From Siderastrea radians (Eukaryota; Cnidaria; Anthozoa; Scleractinia; Rhizangiidae), in NCBI GenBank assembly GCA_964017195.1, contig OZ024900.1, forward strand, positions 30,086,641-30,150,640: DNA of 64,000 nt, in the 5' to 3' direction. The position numbers and the translations under genes are program-made. Under the pieces are notes generated by a model. It was not told the DNA's origin, searched no databases, and was given only the letters and a program-made list of their open reading frames with translations. Shown here one piece after another: positions 1 to 12,051 of the stretch. The stretch's first letter is position 1. Each line of letters begins with the position of its first letter.

Positions 1-100
1 CACTTCCAAAGGCTTCGGCTTCCAGTGAACCGGTTAATGCAAAAACTATAAGTATGGTAATTTTGGTAATTTTAATCCACGGCTATTGTTAAAGGCTGGT

Positions 101-190
101 TTCCATATGATCGCTGCGATCGCTACAAAAATGTTGAGCGATCCTCACGACTACAAGTTTCCATATGATCGCTACGATCGCTGCAGAATT
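101..190. repeat. Paired short repeat with TTTCCATATGATCGC core
   Basis: The core tttccatatgatcgct followed by gcgatcgct or acgatcgct occurs twice, near 102 and 158, about 56 bases apart. Each copy holds a small palindromic cgatcg segment. This looks like the end of a dispersed inverted-repeat element. The rest of 1-1115 contains only short open frames without recognisable protein similarity, and I see no gene in it. Confidence 0.4.
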
Positions 191-1115
191 AAAAAATGCC
201 CGAGAGGACCTGGAACAGCAACGTATTGCATTCTGGTATATTTTTCATTGCAACGATCTACTTCCTTTCGTCCGAGTTTTAGGGATTTTGCTTTTAAATG
301 CGCAGTTGGGGACTGGCACTAGCTACGCACATGCAATGTCAATTTTTAAAATTCTGATTTCATCCTTCTACATTTCACCAATCTAGCGGCACAAAACGCC
401 TCAAAACAACCTATGACAAAATACTATCCACAAAATTCCCACAGCAATAACACCAGATCTGTAGTTAGGGTCTACCCCTAAACACTGTACGCAGAAAAGA
501 ATAATGCGTTGCAAAATTAAATTTTCTTGCACTCGTCTTAGCGCCAAGGCAACTCTTTGAACGGAATTTTTTTTCCCCAGGTGCTTTCGGAGTCTTCCAG
601 TCTTGCGATATACTGCTTTCCTCTGGCCGACTTCGGCATTTTTGAGCGAAAAACATGCGTATGAATGTTTTTCTATGTGCCGGATTTGCCTTTCGTTGCG
701 AAATACTCTGGTTTGCATAAATATAAACGTTGCCATCAGCTCCAGCTTAAAATTTTGAAAAGCAGGTTATAATTAAGGGAAAGCAAATTATTTTATTACA
801 CACAAAGATTTGAGGGTTTTTTGTTAGATATATTATTAAAAAGTTGTGCTTTTGTTTCCGGCAAATAAATAGGGAAGTCTGGCATCTATAGAAACAACGA
901 GCCTAGTGATTTTATTGGTTTTGATTTAATACTTGAAATGCACAAGACGTTTGTGCCTCACGATTTGAATCACGTGCGATTGTTGAGGCAGAAACAATAT
1001 TTTGAGGGACCTTTTCCTAAATATTTCGTGTATCGTCGGTATTAGTCGTCGCATTTCGTGTATATCCTTTACATAAATGCATACCTGATGAACGTATCCT
1101 GTCACTCCGCGACCT

Positions 1116-1410
1116 TAATATTTAATGCTTTTAACACTGACATTAAATGTCTCGTAAAACACTCTGGAAAATGCTCCAGATCGAACTTGCATTTCCCGCT
1201 CGCGTGATTAAGTGAAATGTTTTATGGATAACAAACTCATTGCCTTGTTCGAATACTGGGCCCGCTGTATGGATACTAGGAAACTTTTGAGTTTTCAAAG
1301 CAAGTTTAAACTGTGTTACGGATGCCAAACTAAAATCGTCCTCATTTTACATTATAATTATAGCTAAATGTATTGTCTCAGAGCAAAATTTCAGAGCTTT
1401 TTCTCTCGAG
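1116..1410. repeat. Dispersed repeat, copy A
   Basis: This stretch, from taatatttaatg to the ttctctcga motif, is clearly related and in the same orientation to 19081-19475. Shared blocks include cgaacttgcatttcccgctcg and gataacaaactcat. Copy B carries about 85 extra bases that copy A lacks. There is no convincing coding potential; the small minus-strand frames are shared only because the DNA is shared. It is probably a non-autonomous mobile element of unknown class. Confidence 0.7.
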
Positions 1411-1905
1411 GAGAGTAGAGTGGAGTGGAGTGGAGTGTATTTCGTCTCCCTTATTCATACCAATGTATTCATATGATCCTTCCACCTCCAGTTCTTTGAT
1501 GGTGGTGTCCAAGTCTATCTTTATGTCCATGGTTTCAACCAATTTTTCTTTGTTGAATGTCGCCTTTCGCACACTTGTTAAAGCCAAAGACAATTTTGAT
1601 ATTATCACTAGTCTTGACCGTATCGAGGGGTCTCGTTTGCTGTTTGTCATTTTTGCGATCCAATGTCATCAGATCGTCCATGTAAAACGAATGATTGATC
1701 TTGCCATTCAAAATATCAATATATTTGGTTTAGGAGCGCGCTGAGAGGAGCTAGAGAGAGGCAGAAGAGTAGTCGAAATGGCCGGTCTCCTTGAATTACA
1801 CCACTCCTGATTTCAATGGGACAGATGTGATGGTCCCATTTTCATGATTCAAGATCAGAGGTGTGCGCCAGGCTTTCATGGTTTGGGTGATGAAGTTTGT
1901 GGGTA
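1378..1905 (-). pseudogene. Non-LTR reverse transcriptase fragment (YMDD type)
   Basis: Read on the minus strand in shifting frames, this stretch keeps ordered pieces of a reverse transcriptase. First comes a QTMKAW-like segment near 1890. Next is a GVIQGD segment (the usual QGDxLSPLLF block, here mutated to QGDRPFRLLFCL) near 1790. The catalytic FYMDDL lies at about 1667-1687, followed by a GFNKCAK segment and then IKELEVEGSYEYIG, the post-catalytic 'KYLG' block. At least two frame changes and stops break it. The ends are lost in a GGAGT-rich simple repeat at about 1420 and in the TAG microsatellite at 1936. The YMDD and QGD spacing suits an R2/NeSL-like or related non-LTR lineage, but I cannot fix the clade. 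Confidence 0.6.
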
Positions 1906-1935
1906 CTCTCCTTCTCCTTCTTCTTCTTGTTATTG

Positions 1936-2125
<190 letters not shown>

Positions 2126-2236
2126 ATTGTTTTATTTGCATGACCGCAAGATTTTACAGTATTGCAAAAGCATATTTATAGTAATTAATAACAAACAAGA
2201 CTAATAGTACTTTAATATTATGCTAATGAACTTAAG

Positions 2237-2859
2237 TTACATCACTTTCACATGATTGAATAGCAATGTATCACGTATATTCATACGCAAGGAAATAAGC
2301 TTCATTACTAGCTTATTCACATGACAGTCGTTAAAGTTCATGAGAAGTTTTATGCTTTCTGAGGTTGATTTCCTTTCAATATCAGGTATTATTTCATTGA
2401 TTCGATTGAAGAATGTCTGCCTCTGCAGAGAGTATTTGTTACATTGCAACAAGAAATGAGTTTCATTTTCTACTTGATTTGATTTACACAATGGGCATAA
2501 TCTATAGTTTCTCTGGGCATATGATCGGTTTGATATCGCCCTAGTTCAATCATAAGTTTGTGATTACTTACTCTAAATTTTACTAAATTTCGTCTTTCAT
2601 TAAAGTTTCTTAGCTGGTTTAAATAATCAGATGTAACGTATTCATCTTTAAAAACTTTATAAAATTCTAATTTCTTTGAATGTTCAAGGCTGTGTCGCCA
2701 GGAGGATATATATTTCTCTTTCATATTAGTTGTATATCGCCTAATTCTATCATTATGTAAAGATTCAGGATCTAACTTGGATAGATGATATTGTTCTATC
2801 AAGTTCATAAAATTGGAATAAAATCCGGAGTTATTAATAAAGTGTAGATTCTTCGACAT
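2237..2859 (-). pseudogene. C-terminal region and zinc knuckle of the minus-strand retroelement
   Basis: Two overlapping frames (2859-2470 and 2491-2237) continue the polyprotein after a break near 2860-3006. The second piece, read from just upstream of its first Met, has CPLCKSNQ followed by E..HFLLQCNKY. This C-x2-C...H...C arrangement is common at the C-terminus of CR1, L2 and RTE-type elements. A frameshift near 2490-2500 separates the pieces. The frame ends at 2237, about 110 bases before the TAC-type tail. Confidence 0.7.
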
Positions 2860-3005
2860 GAGGAAAGATTGTTTGACTATAGAGTCATTATCTTTGTTGT
2901 TTAGTTAAACAAAATATTTCATAATTTTCTGATTAATTGGGCTTATTAGCGGTAATCTTCCAAGTTCGGCTCTGCAAGCTACGTTAGAGGCCTTATTGTT
3001 TACTT

Positions 3006-4897
3006 CTAAGTAGTGTTTACAAAATTTGAGATGAATTTTTTCATTGGGGAACTATCCCATGCTTTAAAATTCTGCTTAGTGTACATCCCCCATATCTCAC
3101 TGTTGTAGCTTAAGATCGGGAATATCATTGTGTCAAAAATCTGGGATGCGGTATTTGGATTAAGTCTATTGAGAAGTGTTTGTTTTCGTATACTAGAAAA
3201 GGCGTGCAGGGCTTTTTCTTTCAAGTGTTCGACTGCAAGAGTAAAGTTTCCCGTTGGAGTTAAACGTGTACCTAAATAGGTGTATTCTTGAACAATTTCA
3301 ATTGGCTCGGTGCCTTGGAATATCATTATTTTTGTTCTCTTGGGATTGACTTTTAGCATCCATGTTTTGCAATATGAAGAGCGAGTGTTTAAACAGTTTT
3401 GTAATCCTGTTTTGGATCTTGATAGGATGATCAAATCATCTGCATACAATAGTGAATTTATTTTTGTTCCATTTGGGAGAACAAATGGATCAGACAGCGT
3501 GTTTTCGAATAAATACGGCAAATCGTTTATATAGAGGTTAAATAAAAGAGGACTTAAAATACATCCTTGACGTACACCTCTTGAGTATGAGAAAGATCGA
3601 GTTTTGTTTTCTCCGATTCTAATGGAACATGTTGAATTGCAATAAAGGCTTTTGATCACATTATAGAAATGTCCTCCTATGTTGATTTTGAGCAGCTTGT
3701 AAAACAATCCCTCGTGCCAAACAGAGTCGAAAGCTTTACGAAAATCTACGAGACAAGCATAGACTTTTTCCTTATAGTAGTAGACATATTTATCTATTAG
3801 GGTCCTTAGAGTGAAAACATGGTCTGCAGTACGAATTTCAGGTAGAAAGCCAATTTGGGAATTGTGTAATATCTTGTTTTCTTTAAAATACAAGTATAGT
3901 CTTTGATTTAAAATAGAACAAAACAGTTTTCCAAGGCAACTAGATACACATATGCCTCTATAGTTTGTTGGATCACTCTTGTCACCCGATTTGTAGATTG
4001 GGGTTATAAGGCCTTGACACCAAATATCTGGCATTTTTCCAGATTGTAAAATGAGATTAAAAGTTTGATGTAAATAGGCATAAGCGATTCAAGGCTCGCT
4101 TTGATCATTTTATTTCTTATGATTTTGTCAACAAATGGCGATTTCTTATTCTTCAATTTCTTCACCGCTTGACGTATTTCTTGCTCAGTTACCTCTTGAT
4201 CTAAATAGTTAAGATGTTCTTTTTCTTTTTCTAATGATAGTAGCTCATCATAGACTTCTCGGTGATTTATGGAAGTTCTCAGGTCATTGGAATGTAAGGA
4301 TTGAAAATGGTTGAGCCATGTTTCTTCCGAGATTGGGGCAGGAACATTTTCGCCGATAGTATCGTTCATCGATTTTAGACAACTCCAAAACGACGCTTTG
4401 TCGGGATTTAATGCTAGCTCGTCGAGTTGCAGAGTTTTTTCTTTCTGAAATTCTTTCCTTTTCGAGTCAAGGAGCTTTTTATAATCATTCAGAGTTTTGT
4501 GAAATTTCTCCCGTAACTCAGAGTTAAGGGGATCGCGATGTTTTTGATTTGACAGTTTTCGTAATTCGTGTCTTTTCAGTTGACATTCACGGTCGAACCA
4601 TTTTTTGTTAGATGTTATCCTAATACGTTTACGAGATCTTCTGGTTTTAATCTTGAGGCAGAGTTTTGATGTCGCAGTTAGAATGTTCACAGCATCGTCC
4701 AACGAGACATTTACATCTTCAGTGTTTCGTTCCATAAATTCTCTGATTAGAATTTGGATTGGTTCCGTACGTAATGCGTTTCTGAATTTTAAGTAAGAGT
4801 CATTTTCCCAGCAAAACTGGCGTGGCAGACTCATTAATCTATTGGTGGAGGTTGAAGTTTGGGTTTCGCTTGCTGGTAAGCTGGTGTTGAGATTCAA
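3006..4897 (-). pseudogene. Reverse transcriptase of the minus-strand retroelement (broken)
   Basis: The first piece (4897-4004) contains the basic coiled linker between endonuclease and reverse transcriptase and ends in KLKNKKSPFVDKI, a decayed form of the usual 'NKKSPGPDxI' motif. A frameshift at about 4004-4034 leads into the core domain. There the blocks YRGICVSSCLGKLF, ACLVDFRKAFDSVWHEGL, GVRQGCILSPLLFNLYIND and the catalytic SLLYADDLIILS are intact. The polymerase would reverse-transcribe its own RNA at the nicked target. With the endonuclease missing and the frame broken, this copy cannot act. Confidence 0.85.
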
Positions 4898-4952
4898 TCA
4901 TGCTACGATGGCACTGTGGTCCGACAAGTAGGACAGCAGTTTAACAACAAAA

Positions 4953-5162
<210 letters not shown>

Positions 5163-5263
5163 TCTTTATACGGGGAGACTGGGCATGGCCACGTCGGAGT
5201 AAGACGTGTTCACCAAAGCCCCGCATGCCTTTGCGAGTTTATTGGTTTTTTTGGTCGTATTTC

Positions 5264-6113
5264 ATGGCTGAATCTCAAAAAATGAAGGAAAGAGTAAGCA
5301 GCAACTCAAGCATAGAAAGCAGAGATAGCGAGACGTCATCTCCAGCGGATAAAAAGAAGAGAAGTGAGTTTAGTGAAGACGGAGACGTAGGCGAAGCTCT
5401 AAACATGTCGGTCAGTGAGAATATACAGCACATTTTAGAAAGGCTGGGTAAACTGGACACGCTTGAGACCCTTTTAACGAAATCCCTAGCGAAGTTTGAA
5501 AAGCTAGAGACTCGCGTGAATGACTTAGACTTAAAAGTCGAAACATTAGAAGTTAAATGCCGCGGCCACGACAAATCACTCGGTGAGGTTAAAGCAAGTG
5601 CGGAATTCATTAACTAACAATTCGAACAAAACAAGATCTTATTCAATGCCAAAACCTTAGAAGATTTCAAGAAGCAGGAGTCAAAAAACTCATCAAATCA
5701 GCAAAGAGCTGCTGTATGTGGAGGCGTACTCGAGAAGAGAAAATCTGATTATCACTGGCATTCCAGAAGTTCAAGACGCTACCGAAGATACCCTCCAAGT
5801 GTTACAAGACTTCATGGCGAACGAATTAAATGTCACCAATGCAGCTAATATTGATTTTCAGCGAGTTCATCGCCTGGGTAAGCCTAGCCATAAAGGCCTG
5901 AGAGCCATCATCGCTCGATTTTTGAAATACCCTGACAAAGAGAGAATTTTATCGCTGAGAAAGCATCTGTGCGACAAAGATTTCTCCATGTTCAATTTAA
6001 GAAGCTCAAGGATGCAAAACAAGCTGGAAAAAGGGCTTCCTTCAGCAAAAGCAGGCCTGATATGTTATACATCGATGGGATGTTTGTCCCTGATTAAGCT
6101 GGAACTGAACTGA
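5264..6113 (+). pseudogene. L1-like ORF1 protein (RNA-binding), broken
   Basis: The frame opens with ATG at 5264 ([13 protein letters not shown]) and runs through a Ser-rich, charged N-terminus into a heptad-like region ([15 protein letters not shown], then [14 protein letters not shown]), a predicted trimerising coiled coil. A TAA at 5615-5617 and a frameshift before about 5718 interrupt it. It continues as [16 protein letters not shown], the hallmark start of the L1 ORF1p RRM domain, followed by RVHRLGK and [12 protein letters not shown]. The end near 6050-6113 is probably out of frame too. ORF1p normally coats the element RNA. No separate zinc knuckle is seen. Confidence 0.8.
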
Positions 6114-6559
6114 ACATTATCTCAGGCTGTAAGCCTAAATGATCCCGTAGAACCATCTTCAAACTTGCTAATTGTTACTGAGCCATAAGAGTATAACATC
6201 TTCATATCGACCTCTTAGTATTCTTTATTAGGCTGCAGGGGCTTTATGTGTACGGTGTATCTTTCCTTTTCTGCTTCCGAAAGATCACACAAGAGGTAAT
6301 CTTTGGCTTTCTTCGTTTATTTATTTATTTTTCTCTCTTTATTTACCATCCAAAAAATGTCTCTAAGTTTTACTTTAATTTGCATATGCTGCAATTTTTT
6401 CCGCATGGTAATTTTTGGCTTTTTCTCTTCACAACTGGGCGTTATACTAAAGGTGCTGAAAATACTGATAGCATTAATTACACTGTTATTGTTTCCTTCG
6501 GCTAGGTTCTTTTGTTTTGTGACACTGTCTCGTATGGGTCATTTTAATAGCAAAAATTA

Positions 6560-9500
6560 ATGATGTCTATGACAGATTTTAAACTTGTCTCTTTAAATGT
6601 GCGAGGCTTGCGTTCTTTAAACAAAAGAAAGGCAATATTAACGTGGCTTATAAAACAGAAAGCGGACATTGTTTTTCTTCAGGAAACGTATAGTTCGAGT
6701 GAAGATGAAAATTTTTGGAATACGCAGTGGAAGGGCAAAATGTTATTTTCACACGGCTCAAATCATAGTAAGGGCACTTTAGTGTTAGTGAAACGAGGGC
6801 TAGATTTTGAGCAGAAATCGGTGTTATGCGATGCGAACGGTCGGTTCATCATTTTAGAGGCTGTGGTACAAGATACCCCGTTTTTGTTTGTAAACATCTA
6901 CGCACCAAACAAAATTCACGAACAGGAAGCTTTCTTCCAAAAGATTGAAAGAAATCTTGATAGCTATGACTTTGACCCAAACAGTAAAGTCGTCATATTT
7001 TTTTTTTGACGAAGATTTGGCTTGTCTAGATTGTCACCCAAGGATTAAACAGAAAAGTGTTAACATCGTTAAAGATATCATGTTAGCCAACGAGTTAATT
7101 GACGTTTGGAGAATTCATTACCCAGACAAAAAGCGTTTCACATGGAGAAAACCAAATTCTACAATTCAACGTAGATTGGACTTTTGGTTAATAAATAATT
7201 CGACTCAAGAGGATATTTTTTCCACCGATATTATCCCTGCAATAAAAACTGACCACTCGGCTATTACTTTGAACTTTAAAAAGATCGTAGAACATAAACC
7301 GGGTCCCTCTTACTGGAAGTTTAACTCAAGTCTTGTTGATGATCGTGAATATACTGATTTTATTAAGAATTCATACCCAAACTGGTTAGAAGAGTACAAG
7401 GACATAACTAGCAAACGCCTTCTTTGGGATATTATTAAATACAGGATACGTAAAGAAACAATTTCATTCAGCAAGCAGAAGGCAAAAGAGCGCCGCGACA
7501 AGTTACTCGAACTGGAAAAAGAAGTCAAAAGATGGCAGGAGATATGCGATGAAACTCCCACTTCCGAAAACTTAACTGGTCTGGAGGAATCGCGAATTAG
7601 ATATGAATCAGCTTATGATTACGTTACGCAAGGTGCTATAATTCGATCTCGCGTCCGATGGTTCGAAAAAGGGGAAAAAAATAATAGCTATTTCTTAAGA
7701 CTTGAAAACCAAAACAATAGCTCTTCTTGTATTAGGAAATTAAAATTGGATGATGACAGAGTTACTACTGATCCCGCAGAAATTTTAGATCAGCTTAAAT
7801 TATTTTATTCAGATTTGTTCCAAGATCATGGCTCTAACAGTGATGGGGATGTAGCTGCCAGATTCCTATACAATCCTTCTATACCCAAGTTAGACGAGGA
7901 TAAAAAAGAGAAATGCGAAGGAAGACTTACATACAATGAGTGTTATCGCTTGCTTCTCACTTTTCAAACTGGGAAAGCCCCTGGCAATGACGGTCTGACA
8001 GCCTAGTTCTATAAGGCCTTTTGGCCACTCCTGGGTAATCTTGTAGTGGACTGTCTCAATGAAGCCTATGAGTGTGGTGAACTTTCAACTCCTCAGAAAA
8101 TTGCCATAATTAAATTGATAGAAAAGAAAGGAAAAGATAAAATGTATATTAAAAACTGGAGGCCGATCTCTCTCCTAAATGTGGATGTCAAGATTGCATC
8201 CAAAGCTATTGCCAAAAGGTTAGAAACTGTTTTACCTCTCATTATTCATGAAAATCAATGCGCCTATGTTAAGGGCCGATCAATCTTTGATTCCACCAGA
8301 ATAATAGATGATATTATGTTTTATACCAAAGAAAATAAGTTATCGGGTCTTCTTCTGGCTATTGATTTCGAAAAGGCTTTCGATTCTCTCGATTGGACCT
8401 TCTTAAATAAGGCCTTATCAGCCTTCAATTTCGGTCAATCATTTATTAAATGGGTCAACACCTTTTATTCTAATATCCAAAGTTGCGTCGTGAATAACGG
8501 CTTTTCCTCTGTTAATTTTGACGTAATGCGTTGGGTGAGACAGGGCGATCCACTATCCCCCTATCTTTTTATTGTTGCTCTAGAAACACTAGCTATATAC
8601 GTTAGAGGCTGCAGCGATGAGATTAAAGGTATTAACCTTCGGGATGAACATGATGTTAAATTAACTGCATTCGCTGATGATATGACCACTTTTATGAAAG
8701 ACGACCAGTCCGCTGACGACCTCTTGAAAGTACTGAACGATTTCGGGCTGTGCTTCGGCCTTAAGCTTAATAAGAGCAAGTTGGAAACCTGTTACCTGGG
8801 CACTTCTTCCCCTACTGAATTTCATATTAACGTGGACATCAAGAGCTGTATTGAAATATTAGGTATCTTTTTTTCGTAAAATAAAAAAGAAGCAGCAAAA
8901 TTAAATTTTGAATCAATTTTGGATTCTTTGAAAAAGAAACTTAATTTATGGAGATGGAGGAATTTAACTGTTAAAACATTTGCTATCTCGAAGTTTCTAT
9001 ATCGTGCATCACAGTTACCTCTCTCGAATGAAGTAATTAAGAGCGCCAACAAAATTATTTTCGATTTTATATGGAAAGGAAAGGACAAAGTCAAAAGACG
9101 TGCTCTAATAAATAATATTGAAAATGGGGGGCTTAATATGATACACTTGGAATGTCTTATTCAAGCGCAGAAGATGTCTTTTTTTAAACGCTATGTGGAC
9201 CCGGAATACGCTGCTGACTGGAAACTTGTCTTAGATACACTTTTAAAGCCGGTCGGAGGCCCTTATCTTTTGAAGTGTAACTTTAGTCTTAGTGATCTTC
9301 CTGTAAAAGTGAGCCCTTTTTACGTCGAATGCTTGACGTTATGGTCCAGATTCAACACGACCTTGCCTGATCAAGTTGAGGATATTATGAATGAGATAGT
9401 GTGGAACAACAAGAACATACTCTTTAACAAAAAATCATGTTATTACTCGGATTTGGTTGAAGTGGGCATGCATAGAATTTGCGATATGGTTAAGGCCCAG

Positions 9501-10313
9501 GGAAATTTTTATACGTGGTCGGATTTGCAGCTTAAAGGTCTTCAGTCCAAAAATTTCCTCTTCTGGCACGGGTTAATAGACGCTATTCCTATCAGTTGGA
9601 AAAAGGAGCTGAAATCCAACACGCTCTCACATACTCCCCCTTTCGACCCTCTTGAGTTTGCGTTGGTGCTAAATTCTGCAAAAGTCTCTGTATCAGAAAT
9701 AAATACCAAAAAATTGTATGAAGCACAGGTGTCTGATCTGCGTGAAATCCCTACAGCACAATCTAGATTTAATGAAATGCTTCCCGATTCTGAGCTAGTG
9801 TGGAAAAAAAGTTTATAGCTTGCCCTTCCAAGTCGCGTTAGATACGTATACCAGAGATTTTCAGTATAAAATTTTGAATAGAATTTTATTTACTAATGCA
9901 AAATTAAGCAAGCTTAAACTAGTTGAATTTTCTTTATGTACTTTCTGTGGCAAGGACGAGGAAACCCCCGAACGTCTCTTTGTATTTTGCCAATCCTCTA
10001 GAGTTTTCTGGAAAGAAATCTCTGGTTGGTTACGTAAATGCGGTATTGATACGCTTCCTGATTTAACCGATCAAGTTAATATTATGTTGGTTTGTTTGAT
10101 GCCAAGAGCCACTTTATGCTTTTGAATCATATTGTGTTAATAGCAAAGCAGACAATTTTTTTCTGCAGACGAAAATCTATTGCTCCAAGCCTTATCATCT
10201 TCCTTGCACACCTTAAAAAGATTTTCGAAATAGAAGAATACCTTGCCAAAGAAAAGAATAAATTAAATCTGCACCTGGAGAAATGGGAAAAAGTTTTAAA
10301 AACATTTAGTTGA
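6560..10313 (+). pseudogene. L1-like ORF2: endonuclease and reverse transcriptase, broken
   Basis: 6560-7009 encodes an apurinic-type endonuclease N-terminus (LVSLNVRGLRS, ADIVFLQETY, VNIYAPN). A T-run frameshift near 7000, probably with loss of the GDFN block, is followed by one frame that includes KTDHSAI. The reverse transcriptase follows, with GKAPGNDGLTA, WRPISLLNVD, AIDFEKAFDSLDW, RQGDPLSPYLF and the catalytic FADD. In-frame stops lie at 8004-8006 (before FYKAFW) and 8877-8879. A frameshift lies in the A-run at about 9807-9813 and another near 10090. A C-terminal FCGKDEE...FVFC segment resembles the L1 cysteine motif. The product cannot be made intact. Confidence 0.88.
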
Positions 10314-10488
10314 AATTGTCAGTTTCAATTTGCTTCTGCAGCCACCCCTTTTCCTCTTATTTATTTATTTTATTTATTTATTTACTTATTTAGCCACCTT
10401 TTAACTTATAAATTAATTTATTTATTACTCGATTTAATTACATTTAAAAATCTGTAAAACTGGAAAAAACTAATAAAATATAAAAAAA

Positions 10489-10517
10489 GTAGTAGTAGCA
10501 GTAGTAGTATCTTTATA
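10489..10517 (+). repeat. Target-site duplication of the L1-like element (3' copy)
   Basis: The tract ending gcagtagtagtatctttata repeats the bases just left of the element (5142-5170) with a single T/C-type difference. Beyond it the DNA continues as aattgctaaatac and reaches the GPCR stop codon after 25 bases. Confidence 0.75.
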
Positions 10518-10542
10518 AATTGCTAAATACACAGTTTGCAAG

Positions 10543-11583
10543 TTACACAGTTGACTCTAACACCTCGTGCAGCTCGCGTGCGGTTGCTCTTGTTAATGTC
10601 ATTGTTTCGGTTGATTCACGTGATCGTCCACTGGGTTGCCTGCGTATCATTTTGGTGAATGCCGAGTAAATCTTGCTGCTCAAGAAAATGTAAAGCCATG
10701 GGTTGATAGCACTGTTTGCATGGCCCAACCAAAAAGCCAAATGCATGACTATCCCTGGCACGTCATCGACATGCCATGCGGTTATAGCCCAGTAGAGGTG
10801 AATGACCTGCCCCGGGAGCCAACAAAGAGCAAAAACAACGACGATGATGATGAGCATTCTAACCACTCTCCTTTTAGTTATTTCACTTTGTTGCTGTTGA
10901 TTAATACTCAGGTGTTCACTGGGAGCCCGGCGAAACCAAACTTTGTGAGCGGTTTTGGCGTACAGGACGGAAATGATAACCAGGGGAATGAAGTAAGATA
11001 TGGCAAAAAGGTGGAGGAAAAGACTTCGAACGGTCCTCGTTTGATTTCCTAAAATGTCTATTCCGCACTGAGAAGTTGGATCATATACGTAGTAGACGAC
11101 CGCCATGATGGCCATTAAAGCAAATGACATGATCCAAATCAACGGTGTAACAAACTTGGCTTTTCTGAACACGAGACAACGGTGCCTCCAGGGATAGACA
11201 AACGCGTAAAATCTGTCGATCGCCATGAACGCCAAGCAGAGAATGGATGCCATTACTGTGGCGTGGGAGATAAGTCCGAAGCTCCGGCACGTGATTTCTC
11301 CTAGCACGCCTGGGATCGCCCACGTGAAATTTGTGTGGAGTTGGGCAATGGACACAGGCATCATAAACAAAGCCACCATCAGATCTGCCACGGCCATGTT
11401 GACGAACATGGAGCTGGTCAACGATCGCACTTCAGGTTTCGTCCAAACGATGTAGATAAGGATAATGTTCCCCACCAAGGCTCCAAGCATCGTAACGACG
11501 TATAACACGGTAATCGCCGTAACCACTCCAGTTTCGCTGACGGCCATCTTAAATTTGAATTGTACCTGTGAATGGCGAGGCAA
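10543..11583 (-). CDS. Class A (rhodopsin-like) neuropeptide-type GPCR, intronless
   Basis: An uninterrupted 346-residue seven-helix receptor of the plasma membrane. Class A landmarks are all present: GN in helix 1 (N39), MAVADL in helix 2 (D67), Cys99 at the top of helix 3 with Cys173 as likely disulfide partner, IDRFYAFVYPWR at 122-133 (a DRF variant of DRY), W150 in helix 4, P200 in helix 5, FALCWLPG at 251-258 in helix 6 and NPWLY at 294-298. NFT at 85 may be glycosylated. The CWLP and NPWLY pattern resembles peptide receptors (NPFF, orexin, allatostatin-like), but the ligand cannot be told. Met1 at 11583 or Met13 at 11547 could start the protein. The C-tail is Ser/Thr-rich, suiting arrestin control. 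Single-exon GPCRs are usual in cnidarians. TAG-repeat and L1 DNA begin only about 25 bases after the stop. Confidence 0.9.
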   Translation of the reverse strand: MPRHSQVQFKFKMAVSETGVVTAITVLYVVTMLGALVGNIILIYIVWTKPEVRSLTSSMFVNMAVADLMVALFMMPVSIAQLHTNFTWAIPGVLGEITCRSFGLISHATVMASILCLAFMAIDRFYAFVYPWRHRCLVFRKAKFVTPLIWIMSFALMAIMAVVYYVYDPTSQCGIDILGNQTRTVRSLFLHLFAISYFIPLVIISVLYAKTAHKVWFRRAPSEHLSINQQQQSEITKRRVVRMLIIIVVVFALCWLPGQVIHLYWAITAWHVDDVPGIVMHLAFWLGHANSAINPWLYIFLSSKIYSAFTKMIRRQPSGRSRESTETMTLTRATARELHEVLESTV

Positions 11584-11779
11584 GTGCGTTGATTAGTTCG
11601 TTAAGTTGCATGACACTTCAGTATTTATTTCTTTGATTGTCATCCGCCAAAATTCACAAACGCACCTAGTTTTCATAGCTGTTACATGTAACTGAAGGCT
11701 TTAAAGGCTCTCGCTTTGCTCGAGTCAAGTTTAAATCAGAAACACGTACCCAACGAGAAACTTTTAGCAAAATACTTGA

Positions 11780-12051
11780 AATACCGTATATACTCAATGA
11801 AACAACCCCGGAGTTTATTTCAAACTTGGCATGGTAGACCCGACGTGTCTTTGAATCAGCAGTTTATTTGGGCCCTCCATTTTTCAGTTAAGAAGGGTTA
11901 TTACTCGTTTTTCCTGGGACTCGTGTATCTTGCCCTTGAATCTTAAGCTTATTATACAACAAATAAATGTCTGAGGGGCTTATTTACAAGTCCATCTTTT
12001 ATACCCGACGTTTATTCGGGGCCTGGCGTTTAATCGAGAAAATACGGTATT
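11780..12051. mobile_element. MITE with ATACCGTAT inverted ends
   Basis: The left end begins aataccgtatatactcaatg and the right end closes with gagaaaatacggtatt, an imperfect inverted pair. The body alternates GGGxxTTTATTT-like blocks on both strands. It has no coding capacity. The same terminal core (ACCGTATTTACTCGA) occurs on the element at 59144-59624, so the two belong to one superfamily of non-autonomous DNA elements. Confidence 0.65.

Larger units (their letters stand above)
2126..4952 (-). mobile_element. 5'-truncated CR1/L2/RTE-like non-LTR retrotransposon
   Basis: A degenerate retrotransposon on the minus strand. Its 5' end is cut inside the endonuclease domain: the closing SDHSAIVA motif is still readable at about 4914-4940, followed by a TGA in place of a Trp codon. 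The linker and reverse transcriptase follow (ORF pieces 4897-4004 and 4034-3006), then a C-terminal region (2859-2470) and a zinc-knuckle end (2491-2237). It is flanked by TAG repeats on both sides. Frame breaks near 4020, 3000-2860 and 2490 make it inactive. The clade assignment is tentative. Confidence 0.85.
5171..10488 (+). mobile_element. L1-like non-LTR retrotransposon, near full length, inactive
   Basis: A 5.3-kb element in L1 layout: a 5' leader from 5171, ORF1 (about 5264-6113), an inter-ORF region, ORF2 (6560-10313) and an A-rich 3' end (aaaatataaaaaaa, to about 10488). The sequence just upstream, gtagtagtatctttata, recurs directly after the A-rich end with one difference over 29 bases. 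This is a target-site duplication, the sign of target-primed integration. Several frameshifts and three in-frame stops make the copy inactive. The domain pattern suggests the L1/Tx1 group. It inserted at the edge of a TAG microsatellite. Confidence 0.9.

Noticed and set aside
10636..11052. 138-codon plus-strand frame
   Set aside because: Antisense shadow of the GPCR gene.
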